Part shown: in pieces, positions 33,871 through 44,824 of the stretch | Layout: every line of letters begins with the position of its first letter | Position numbering within the stretch: position 1 is the first letter of the stretch | Source of the DNA: Cryptomeria japonica | Lineage: Eukaryota > Streptophyta > Pinopsida > Cupressales > Cupressaceae | Assembly: GCF_030272615.1 (NCBI RefSeq) | Contig: NC_081412.1 | Coordinates: forward strand, 142,498,247 to 142,558,246 | Direction: 5' to 3' | Length of the DNA: 60,000 bases | Notes under the pieces: generated by a model | What the model saw: the letters and a program-made list of their open reading frames with translations, nothing else | Databases searched by the model: none | What the model was told of the DNA's origin: nothing | Program-made: the position numbers and the translations under genes

Positions 33871-35475
33871 TGTAGCGTCGTAAATTGTATGCACTTGCTA
33901 AAGTAGTACAATTTCACACTTAGTTTAGCACCCGCCTTGGCGCATTTTGCATTTTGCACTGCATTTCCCCTTTAGCACTTAATTAATCAAATTAATTAGG
34001 TCTAAGGTCCTATTTCATCATCTTCCAGTTAGGGCCCTTTCATTAAAGTGTGCCCCTTTCATTTTATTCCTCCAATACATCATTTAATCAAAAACCCTAA
34101 TTAGGTCCTATTTTGAACTTGGGGGCTTGATTTCGGGGGTCAAAACATCTCGAAATCACCTGTAACTTCGGGATTCTCTCTAAAATCATCATATCCGACG
34201 GCCCTGAAAATTCGGTGAAAAGTTGTCGGGACCATGGCGCTCGGAGTGCACACGGTCCCAGACATTTTTTCTGAAATTTTAGGAGCGCAATCCAATCATA
34301 AAATAAAGCTTAACCCCAAGAAATTGGCGGGAGATTCAATCTCTAGGTCGGCCAAAAGTTGAAATTAAGACCTAGGGTTTCATATATAAGAGCTCTCTTT
34401 CTTCATTTGAAAGGATCCAAATTTTGGTTTCAGGGACCTTCTATGCAGCGAAAGAGCAGATCTTTGAAGACTTCAACAACATTCAACATCCATCCATCAA
34501 GCATTCATCAATTTCATTCATCCATTTAGGGCTTTGAAGACATTGAAGAGCAATAAGGGATCACCGACTGAAGATTGGCTTGTACCCCTCCCTTGGGGTT
34601 GGGTATGATTTCATGTTATTTTCATGTCTTTGCATAAGCCTCACTATACCATTTGTATTCATGCTTTAGGTCACTTTGCATCTTGATTTGGAGCATTTAC
34701 ATTATCATTTACAAGCAATTAGGGTTTACTTTCTAGGTTGCTCTAGTTTGCTTACTTGCATTTTAGGATCTTGCACACACACAAGGTCTGCACACACACT
34801 ACTTCTACAATACAACTTGGCTATTCGTGGAGGTGGAAATCACCAAAGCGAGGGTTTGACTAAGGTAAAACCCTATATAGCCGCCCACCATACCTTTTCA
34901 GATATAAGTGCAGGTTTCGGGATTCGGACGACGCCGCAAGTTGCAGATCCGACGGAAGCGGACCGAGACAGAACTTCACACCAAATTTCGGGGCAAAAGA
35001 CCAGGACAGGGGCGCTAGGCATCCTGGTCCCTGGGACAGGGGCGTTGGGTGCCCTGGTCCTTCTGTCAGACAACAAGTTTCAGATAGCTTTTCAGGTTAC
35101 CAAACAACAGTTTCAGGAGCAGTCTCAGGAGCAGAATCAGGACAGTGGTGCCTGCGCCCCCGTCCCGAACATTTTCACTTAGATTTTAACTCCAGGTATG
35201 CATCTGCATTCTTATCTTGTCCTTGTGTTTACTGCTTTCCATTGTTTAGTTTCAATTCTACAATCTTGTTAGTAGTTCATGCTTGCACTTTGGGGTTAGG
35301 AATTGAACTTGTATCATTTTATCTTTCAATTACAACAAAGGAATAGAAATCCTAATAGGTAGCCTGTGGCTCTCTCTTCCACAAAAAGAAGTAGCCAATT
35401 GTGTGATACCTCTAGGCTCTTTCGTATTCCACAATGTGTGTCAAAAGGTAGGATTAGGACATGTTAGCCTAGTTT
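33871..35475 (+). repeat. 5' LTR of the Tat element, 3' end missing
   Basis: Matches 44825-46446 from TGTAGCGTCGTAAATTG through CATGTTAGCCTAGT, then diverges; the final CTCGCTTTTTCCCCTACACA of the other LTR is absent. Differences from the 3' LTR are mostly transitions (four in the first ~65 bp). A GC-rich block at 34996-35065 (GGGCGCTAGGCATCCTGGTC and a second copy) has fewer units than in the 3' LTR. The 168-codon frame at 34676-35182 is not a gene: in the other LTR it ends at a different place. Confidence 0.9.
34383..34390 (+). promoter_or_regulatory. TATA box of the 5' LTR
   Basis: TATATAAG follows CCTAGGGTTTCA and precedes GAGCTCTCTTTCTTC; transcription would be expected to begin about 30 bases downstream. 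The same site is kept in the 3' LTR at 45337-45344. Confidence 0.6.
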
Positions 35476-35518
35476 GTTTGCATTGTGTGTTTAAGTTTTA
35501 TGCAACTTTTATTTCAAA

Positions 35519-38500
35519 ATGTCGGATTTTTATTTGCAAGATGTTCATATTTATGATGATGTATGCAATTATGTCGATTATGAGTATAGCCAAGATGAAT
35601 TAGATGAAGCTTTAGATGAGTTTTTGAACCCTAAATATACCAAACTTTCATTTTACCAAAAACTCATAAACATTGTTACTATGCCATTTCGTTGTGATGA
35701 GAAAGATAAGTCGAATGATTCCTCTCAAGGGTACATTCCTATCAACTCTTCCACTAAATCTAGTAACATGGTTGTTTTCAATGATCCCCTCTATGAAGAG
35801 ATGTCTCCCTTTGAATCGAAAGATAAACCTTTTAATAGATATGATCATGCTTTGTTGGATGATGTTCTTGATGACTTTGTGGCTTTATCGAAATATTTAA
35901 ATAAGAACAAAACTTCTAAATTGGTTAACATGATAAACTTGAAAGAGCATAATAAGCCTCTCTTTGAATTCCAAGGTGCTTATCCTTCTCCCACCTTTCA
36001 AGTTCCTAAATCACCTCTCCTTACTATCCAAGGAGAGTGTGGTCATGATTCCTTTCTTACTCCGAATAAACCTATCATCACTGTGCAAGGAAGAAAACCT
36101 ATAAGTCCTTATAGTTATTCCAAGCAATTAACTAGAGAGAGTTATAATGCGGTTGCCCATACTTATCATACTAGAAATAATAGGCAGCCTAATCCTCCTC
36201 CTATTACTCCATTTTCTCTTCCTAATCCTCAACCAATTCTTCCGCAAGCTCCACTTATTTCACAAGTTCTTGGCAAGGAATATGATCTCATAGAACAACT
36301 TAAGGCTACCCCTGCTAAGATATCCCTTTGGGATTTGATCCAAACTTCTTCCGCTCATCATGGAATGTTACAAGATGCCTTGAAAGATTTGAATGTTCCT
36401 CCACCTAATACATCTAGTAATATAATGTCTTTGGTTAACTCTGTGATGAATCCTAAAGCTCAAATTGTGTTTACTCAAGATGAGTTGCCTACTAGTGAAA
36501 TTCAACATCAATATGATCCCTTGATGATTGTGGTTATCATAAATGACACTGCTATAAGACGAACACTGGTAGATAATGGTTCTGGCCTTAATGTGTGTAG
36601 CATTAATCTATTGCATAAGATGAATGTGGATACATCCCTTATTGAGCCTGACTCTCATCCCATTCGAGGCTTTGATAATGTGGCTAAGTCTTCATTAGGT
36701 ATTATCACCTTACCCATCACGGTGGGACCTGTTACTTTACCTACTCCTATCCATGTTATGTCGGGTAATCTAACATACAACTTGTTATTAGGGAGACCTT
36801 GGATTCACAGTATGCAAGCTGTCCCCTCTACATTGCATAGACAAGTTAAATTTATTTATAACAATAAGACATATACCTTGATAGGTGATACTAATTTTCA
36901 AGCTTGTTTGCAAACATCCACTTCCAAAGGGAGTTCTTCTAGAACTTCCTCCTCTAGTGATGACTCTTTAAACAAGATACCTATGGACGAATCATCATCC
37001 TCTGATAATCAAAATTCTTTGGATGAGCCTGAAGTTCCTGAAGAAGATTCTTCTCAACTCGAATCTACACATGAAAAGGCTTTTGATCCTGAGAAGGTTC
37101 TCACAGAAGATGATTGGGGATCTCTTGATTTTAATCCCACCTTCGTAGGTGAGTATAGGGTTCCTCCTAGAGAGCTTAAAGTTAAAGAGAAGGAAGAAAC
37201 TAAAAATCAATCAACCTTACCTGAGCCTATGAACAATAATTTTGTGGCCGCTTCTCAAACTTCTTCTCCTCAAACTTCTAATCCTGAAGAATTTGATTCT
37301 TTGTCTTATGAAAAACCACCTTCTCTTTCTGAAATGGCTAATCGTTATGGTCATGGTTTTCATATTTTAGCTAAATATGGGTATAATGGAAATGGTTGTG
37401 GTGCTCGCAAACAAGGGATAAAGGTTCCTCTAGGGAATAATCTTTATGATGAGACCTTTGGACTTGGTTATAATCCCTGCAAGTGCACTAAAGCTTCTAA
37501 GAGACCATGTATTAGTGTTAATGTTATTTCTACATCTCTACCAATGAGACACCCTGAGTATATTGATGGGGATCCTTCATGTGCCTATGCTTTGGATGTC
37601 TTTCCTACCAATGATGCTTTAGCTGAGGTTTTAGGAGCATATGATACTCTTCCTCGTTATCATCACAATAGGGGACTTCCTTATTGTTTGAACGCTGAAG
37701 CCTATTTTGGAAAAGAGACTGATAATGATGAGATTGTGGAAGAATTCCCTCAGTTAAAGGATAATCCTCAACAAAGTAATCTTCTCATAAGTGACACCAT
37801 TGATGTTAAGATGGATCCTTGCAATGAAGAAAAAGTTATTAAAATTGGAAAGTGTTTGGATGAAGAAGAACAAAAACAATATGCAGATTTATTGCATGAA
37901 TTCCCTGAGATCTTTGCTTGGACATATTCTAACATGCCTGGTATAGATCCTAAGATTGTTACTCATAATATTGTCTTAGTTTCCGATGCTAAGCCTGTGA
38001 AACAAAAGATTCGAAAAATGAATCCTAAGGTAGCTTTGCTTGTTAAGGCTGAGATTGAAAAATTATTGGAGGTTGGATTTATCCGCCCTATTGATTATTC
38101 CTCGTGGATTTCAAATATTGTCGCTGTGGCTAAATCAGATAATAAAATAAGAATGTGTACCAACTTTCAGGATTTAAATAAGGCTTCTTTAAAAGATGAT
38201 TTCCCCCTCCCAAACATTGACATGATAGTTGATTCTATAGCAGGACATGCTTTGTTATCCTTCATGGATGGTTTTTCAGGATACAATCAAATTTTCATTA
38301 ATCCTCAAGATCAATTCAAAACTGCTTTCACCACTCCTTGGGGTACGTTTTGTTGGGTAATGATGCCTTTTGGGCTTAAAAACGCCGGCGCAACTTATCA
38401 ACGAGCGATGACCCTTATCTTTCATGATTATATGCATAAGATTTTAGAAGATTATGTTGATGATATTTTAGCCAAATCCATTCTCCGTATAGATCATATT

Positions 38501-41083
38501 AAGATCCTTCGTCAAATCTTTGAAAGAATTCGTAAATATCACATGCGCTTGAATCCCTGAAAATGTGTTTTTGGTGTGGATAGTGGAAAACTATTAGGAT
38601 TCATAGTTTCGCATCGTGGGATTGAGGTGGACACTAAGAAAATAGATGCTATTGTCAACATGCCACCTCCTAGAAATGTGTCTCAACTCAAAAGCTTACA
38701 AGGAAAGATTCAAGCTATTCATAGGTTCGTATCTCAACTTGCGGATCGTACTTTTCCTTTTACTCAACTTCTCAAAAAGAATATCACTTTTCAATGGAAC
38801 GAAGATTGTCAGCAAGCATTTGAAGATTTAAAAGTATATTTGGCTAATCCTCCTATCCTTCAACCTGCCGAACCTTCTAAGACCTTTCTTCTTTATACAG
38901 CTGCTTCCTCTCATGCTCTCGTAGCATTATTGGCACAACATGATAAAGATGGTAAGGAGTGTCCAGTTTATTACATAAGTCATACCTTACTCGATTATGA
39001 GACCCGATATTCTGCGATAGAAAGACAATGCTTGGCCTTGGTGTTTGCGACTCAGAAATTGAGACATTATCTCTTAAATTCAGAAGTCCACGTCATGGTA
39101 AAGTTTGATCCTTTGAAGCATCTTTTCTCTAAAACTCATTTATCAGGGCACCTAGCTAAGTGGGTTATGATGTTAACGAAATTTGACCTTAAATTTGTTT
39201 CACAAAGAGCAATTAAGGGGCAAGCATTGACCGATCACTTAGTTGAGGCCCCTTCACCTTTCTCCTTCCCTAACCCTGAGTATTTTCCTGATGACTTCAT
39301 TCTTTGTACAGAGAAAGATGAAACTTGGGAGTTGTACTTTGATGGTTCTAAGTGTCATACGGGATCGGGGGCAGGTGTTGTTCTGATTTCTCCCACAAAG
39401 AAATCCATTCCCTTATCTTATCATCTCAATTTCCTATGTACCAATAACATTGCTGAGTATGAGGCTCTTATAGCAGGAATAAAGGCAGCCTTGGCTTTGA
39501 ATGTAAAGCACATACATATTTATGGAGATTCTCAATTGATTATAAGACAAGTAACAGGACTATATCAAGCAAAACAAGACAAATTATCACAATATAAAGA
39601 CCTTGCTATCTCTTTGTTACAAAAATTTGATTCTTATACCATGGAACCTATTCCTCGAAAAGATAATCGACATGCGGACGCAATGGCATGTGTGGCTTCT
39701 CTTGTATCTTTAGAGGACCCTGTGGTTGATCTTAAATTTGTTATTCACAACCTTATTTCTCCAGCTATTGTAGATGATTCTAGCTTGGTGACATGTTGTG
39801 ACTTTATAGACTCAGATGAATGGTATTCGCATATCGTAAGATACTTGACCGATGGTAGTACCTTTCCTTATTCCGCCAATAGGAACACTAGGGCTAGAAT
39901 TCGCAAGCTGTCCGCTAGATATATCATTCTTTCTAATGTTCTTTACCGAAGGGGTTATAACGGTCTTCTCTTTCGCTGTCTTAACAAATTGGAAATCCCT
40001 ATTACTCTTGAAGAGGCACATTCAGGTGCCTATGGGGGCCATTTTGGAGGCAAATCCTTGGTTCAAAGGTTGCTTCGTATGGGATATTATTGGCAAACTA
40101 TGTAGAAAGATTCTTTTTCATTTGTTAAGAAATGTCATCAATGTCAACAACACAATAATTTGATTCATGCTTCTGCCCAAGAACTTTGTTCTCATGTAGC
40201 TTCTTGGCCTTTCTCTGCATGGGGGTTGGATCTCATCGGTAAAATCTCTCCTCCTTCATCTCAAGGACATACTTTCATTATAACTGCAACAGATTACTTT
40301 ACAAAGTGGGTAGAAGTTGTTCCCCTTTGCTCTACTACTGCTGAAGTGATTTGTCGATTTCTTCTAGAAAACATTATTTCTTGATTCGGGATACCTTCCA
40401 CTATAATCTCAGATAATGGGACATCATTTAAGAACAAGGACGTGAAGAAATTCCTCGAGAAATATCATATCAAACATCGATTTTCTACACCATACTATCA
40501 TCAATCAAATGGTCAAGCCGAATCATCCAATAAGATAATTTAACAAACTCTTTGCAAAACCGTGAATAAGCATGGTAAGGATTGGAGTACTCAGCTAATC
40601 TATGCTCTTTGGGCCTACCGAACAAGTGTATGAATTGCTACAGGAACTACCCCTTATAATCTTGTTTATGGTGCTGATGCTATTATGCCTTTAGAGTTAG
40701 AGATTCCATCACTTAGAGTTTCTCTCAAAGGTATAGTAGATGATGACTCTTATAGAGAACAAAGACTTCAACAGCTTGAGATGCTTGATGAACAGCGTAT
40801 AAATGCTCTTGAGCATATTCAAGCATATCACAAAACTCTACAATGAAGCTATAATGATAAGGTTATTCAACATTCCTTCTCAGTAGGTGACTTAGTTCTC
40901 TATGAGAATCAATGCAATGTGAATGCCTTACTTGAAGAAAAGGGAAAATTTAGTCCTAATTGGCTTGGACTGTATATTATTATTGAAGATTATGGATTAG
41001 GTGCTTACAAAATAGCGGATGTAGATGGTACGCCTCTTAAAGAACCTATAAATGATATGCACTTGCGTAGATACTATGCTTAA
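35519..41083 (+). pseudogene. Tat pro-pol polyprotein (protease, G-patch, RT, RNase H, aRNH, integrase), six nonsense codons
   Basis: One reading frame of 1855 codons with no frameshift. From the N-terminus: acidic region; aspartic protease RTLVDNGSGLNVCS (residue ~350; DNGS in place of D-T/S-G); Ser-rich linker; G-patch-like segment (YGYNGNGCGARKQGIKVPL, ~620); RT with FMDGFSGYNQI, WVMMPFGLKNAGATYQRA and YVDDILAKS (~980); RNase H (~1120-1240); second archaeal-type RNase H ELYFDGSKCHTGSG to DNRHADAMA (~1270-1400); integrase with HSGAYGGHFGG and CHQCQQ zinc ligands, LDLIGK, ISDNGTSF and NGQAESSNK (D, D, E all present). Stops: TGA 38558, TAG 40103, TGA 40382, TAA 40541, TGA 40631, TGA 40844; natural stop TAA 41081. 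The start Met at 35519 is only the first ATG; the true gag part is missing upstream. Confidence 0.93.
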
Positions 41084-41611
41084 TTCCTCATTCCTTATCT
41101 TTCATTTCATCTATCTTCTTTTCACTTCTTCAAAATTGGATAATATGTTAGCATATCTTTGTTAGAGCAAATAGAATTAAATGATGTTTTGTTTAATCTA
41201 TATTGCTTTGTTCCTGACAAGCATGTTTCTTTACTCTATAGTTTGTCTTGAATTCATTTATGTAAATTGCAAAAGATTTACATTTCCATTATGCTAGCAT
41301 ATTATACAATGTCTTTATGTGTTAAGTAGAATTGTATCATGTTGTGTTTAAGTTTAAATTAAAGCACATTAGTTATATGATTCTGAGGCTTAACACATAT
41401 TTCTTCTCTATCATCAATGTAGTACCTGATTAAATATTTTATCTTAATTAAGTCACACATGTATCAATTTAATCATGGAGCATTGAGAAATCAATCACAT
41501 GGAAATTAAATTCAGAACATACATGTACATCTACCAAATGTATTAACTTTAATCAAAATATACATTGTTTTAGGCATTAAAGATAATACATTTGAGACAA
41601 AGAGAAGCATG

Positions 41612-41662
<51 letters not shown>

Positions 41663-41729
41663 ATTGTGTGTTCATATACAAAAGTAGGACACTATACATC
41701 CAAAATGTGACCTATCCTACATCATGAGA
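41084..41729. other. Spacer between Tat pol and the antisense gene
   Basis: AT-rich, without coding frames. It would serve as the 3' untranslated region of both converging genes. It contains the TA/TG microsatellite at 41611-41661. Confidence 0.5.
41611..41661. repeat. (TA)n(TG)n microsatellite
   Basis: A run of about 6 TA units followed by about 18 TG units, just beyond the 3' end of the antisense gene. Confidence 0.95.
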
Positions 41730-44219
41730 TCATCTCCTATCCCTAGGGCTAGTGGCTGGAGAGTGACGACTAGACGCTCCCTCCTGATCTGGCCGTGAAG
41801 GTGGACCCATAGGTGTATAGCGTGATATAGACCGTGAATGACTCCGAGAGGAACTCCTACGATCCCTATCCATAAGGATCGCATGATACGAGGTAGCCTC
41901 GGCCTGAGCTGCTGCTAGGTCACGCTATGCCCGCCGAAGGTTCTCTGATAGAACTCTCTCTCTCTTCCTCCATATTTCCACCTGTACTCGAAATGGGGAA
42001 AACAAGTCCTTATGCCGACCTACGTTCCCTTGAGGCCTATAAGCAACCTGTGAGGAACTAGGGATCTATGCCATCATGGAAATATCTGTCACTGCTTGCT
42101 GGATCAAGGAACGCCACTCCTGCACATTAGCTGTAGCAGTAGAACAGATTTTGTATTAGTACCATTCTATATCATCAAAATATTAATCAATCAATATAAA
42201 AATACTATACCTAGATCTCCCTCGCGCCAGTAGGGATCGTGATATGGTAGCATTTGTGATTGGGAACTACTAGGCTCCCCACGCTCAAATGATCTGTGCA
42301 CGATGGGTACAGGTCTCCGTATTGCCTCGTGTTCCCCCTTTTGGGGAATATGAGGGGGATCCAAGGCTATGGTATCATCTCCTAAATGGTGGGGAGGTGC
42401 ATCTGACTCCTCCTCATCATCTCTATCCTCCTCCTCCTCATCATCCTCATCCTCATCTGCATCCTCACCCGCATCCTCGTTCTCCTCATCATCATCTCTA
42501 TCTATGTCATCCTCCTCTTCTTCCTCCTCCTCCTCGACACTAGGCTGATCTCCTATGGGTGGGTCAAGATCTCCTACCTCCTCATGACCCTCTGCCTCCT
42601 CTGGCTCCTCCGATCTAGATCCCTGATCCTCATCTCGGTCTCCATGTCTCCATGGACCTAGATGGCCTGTCGGGTAATCTGGTGGAAAGATAGGCCCTGG
42701 GTATGTCCTCACAAACCATGAGAGATACCTGCGCTGTGCTCCGGGATCTGCGGAGTAATCAGTGACCACATCCTGATCGGACCCCTCTATATCTGTAATC
42801 TCGATATCATCTGTCGTAGGTCTCGCTACCGCTTTGGGTCTGGGAAGGACTCGTGAGTGTCGAGTATAGATAGGTACATTGGCTGGAACACACTGCTCTA
42901 GCCCAAACTGCCTCCGTACTCGGTCAAAGTAGAATGGGACTATGATATGTGAGTATCGTCCTCTCAGTAGGCGGTTCCTCTGTAAACATGCTAGCTGCCT
43001 CTCCATTCCATCCCATCTGTGTATCCGCAGATATGGTCTCCATACGATCACCTCAGCTATCAATCTATCGAATGTCACTCTCCAATATAGTAGATCCCCA
43101 AATCTCCACTCGCTAGTAAGTGGATAGGAAAACACCCTAGGTCGCTCGCTAGCCGCACTCATCGGATAGCCGACAGGCCTGGTGCATGTGAAGTGCTCAA
43201 ATATCCACACCTGCAGAAGTGTGCTTGTCATCAAGCTACAACCCTGTCTAAACACATACTCCTCGAGGTCGTGATAGAGATGTGCAAGCATACTCTGACC
43301 CCAGGCATATACTCTCCTATGTCTCTCCATAGCCCTGATGCACCATGTGAGACCCCCATGCATGTGCATACCTCGCCCATTAGGGAAGATGGCTAGTGCA
43401 ATGATGGCAATCATAAGACGTCTCACAAGGGGCACCTCTCTTGTAGGATGTAAGAGCCAACTCACCATGATGCAACCTCTCGTCTCACTCGGCATGACTC
43501 TCCCTATGCAATATATCTACTCCCTCTGATGGTCCTCCGCTAATCGATCAGTCACGTATGTCACGCTAGCTCCTCTGATAGGTAGGCGAAGTATGCGGTA
43601 CACATCCTCAAGTGTAACCGTCATCTCTCCTACTGGGAGATGGAATGTACATGCGTCAGGATCCCATCGCTCCATAAGTGCCATCAACATCGCAGGATGG
43701 AATCGAATGGCCGGCATAAGGATCGCATACCACAAACCTACTATCGATAGCGTATCCCTCTCTACCTGAGTCAACCGGGGAATCTGATCTCGCAGACTGC
43801 GAAGAATCTTCCCCTTAGTATGCTCTCTCATGTATGGGAGACCCTGCGATGCAAAAACATCAGTGTAATCAGTACTCAATCATCAAAAACACCTATGCAA
43901 AAAATGAAAACTGTCGAACATCGAAAGCTAACCCTGACACCCCTTGCCAAGTCCTGATTGGGACCATGGCGCTCTGTTAGGGACCATGGCGCCCTTAGAG
44001 GACCATGGCACCCTTCAGGGACCATGGCCCCCCACAGGGACCATGGTGCCCTGATAGGACCATGGCGCCCTGGGTGGGACCCAGGGTCAGAGTCTAGGGC
44101 TCGCATTCGATCACAGAAACTCAAAGTCAATAGAAATGCAGAAAGTCAAAGTCAAAGTTCAGTCAGCTCACCTCGTCCAGTGGCTCGTCACCGATCACGG
44201 CTTGTCGCATGATCTCCAT
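41730..44219 (-). pseudogene. Plant-mobile-domain (PMD, aminotransferase-like) gene, antisense inside the Tat element; three exons, three TAG stops
   Basis: Exons on the minus strand: 44219-44172 (ATG, 16 codons), 43843-42211 and 42130-41730 (ending TGA). Donors GAG|GTGAGC and CTAG|GTATAG and acceptors ATCGCAG|G and CTACAG|C are canonical. Lengths 48, 1633 and 401 give phases 0 and 1 and a 2082-nt frame. Exon 2 encodes a PMD: FHLPVGEMTVTLEDVYRIL and LRLPIRG, then MLAHLYHDLEEYV, LLQVWIFEHF and VRRQFGLEQCVPANVP (residues ~20-330). An almost uninterrupted Asp/Glu tract (~445-500) follows, then a basic helical stretch and a Ser/Arg-rich tail in exon 3. PMD proteins of the MAIN/MAIL type act in the nucleus in silencing and genome stability; related copies ride on transposons. 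TAG codons at 43519-43517, 42068-42066 and 41927-41925 can each derive from CAG. Exon 1 is the least certain part. Confidence 0.82.
43956..44075. repeat. 19-bp minisatellite in intron 1 of the PMD gene
   Basis: Six units of the type AGGGACCATGGCGCCCT. The CCATGG cores begin at 43964, 43984, 44003, 44022, 44041 and 44060, a spacing of 20 then 19 bases. The same GGGACCATGGCGC word occurs once in each LTR (about 34229 and 45183). Confidence 0.9.
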
Positions 44220-44809
44220 CCTCGTGGGACGCTCCGGTCATCGTGAAGGCATGATGATGGCTATGTGGGCTCCGCTGCAATAAACAATACTCAGAAATCA
44301 ACAAAGTGACAAATGCAATAGTCACTTTCAAGGTATATATTTTCATTTTGGTTTCAAAACCCTAATTTTCCTCTATCACTCATTTCATCATAACTTGAGT
44401 TTGGGAGATGCGAATTTTGAACCGTTTGCTACGTAGGAATCATATTTTTGTTCCCTTACTCCCTGGATGTTCCAAAACGTGCTCTGATGAAGCTTCTTCA
44501 GTGAACATCTCTCATCAATAATCTCTCACACAATTTGTCATAAGTAAACATGTTATCCTGTTTCACCTCCCTAATAAGCAAGCCGAAACAGGGGGGCATA
44601 TAGCTACTCGCAAATTTCATCACTTTCCTTAGTAAGCATTAGGTGATTTTGTGATCTAACGTGTGTTTTGTAAGGTGCGGTTCCTAACTGTGTACTGCAG
44701 ATACCGCTGGGGGCTTCGTTCGACAGACTTATGGATATATCATTTTTCAAATAATGTTTACTTTCCTGCAATTTAGCTGGCATATGCATGTAGTACTCAT
44801 ATGACCGCT
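44220..44809. other. Region between the PMD start and the PPT
   Basis: No coding frame. It must contain the promoter of the antisense gene if it has its own; on the minus strand AATATATACC lies near 44335, about 115 bases before the ATG, and TATTGTTTATTGCAG near 44278 could be a splice acceptor of a further 5' exon. Neither is proven. Confidence 0.35.
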
Positions 44810-44824
44810 AAAGTGGGGGCTAAA
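44810..44824 (+). promoter_or_regulatory. Polypurine tract of the Tat element
   Basis: AAAGTGGGGGCTAAA directly precedes the TGTAG start of the 3' LTR. It is the expected primer for plus-strand DNA synthesis and fixes the element's orientation. Confidence 0.85.

Noticed and set aside
34676-35182. 168-codon frame inside the 5' LTR, with a related frame at 45630-46004 in the 3' LTR
   Set aside because: Both are the same LTR sequence, but the frame ends at different points once the GC minisatellite differs, and the translation resembles no protein. It is an incidental open frame in LTR DNA.
42289-42543. Pro/His-rich plus-strand frame
   Set aside because: It is the complement of the Asp/Glu tract of the antisense PMD gene.
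43876-44130. 84-codon minus-strand frame upstream of the PMD exon
   Set aside because: It lies in the predicted intron 1 and reads the 19-bp minisatellite; splice sites on both sides fit better than translation.
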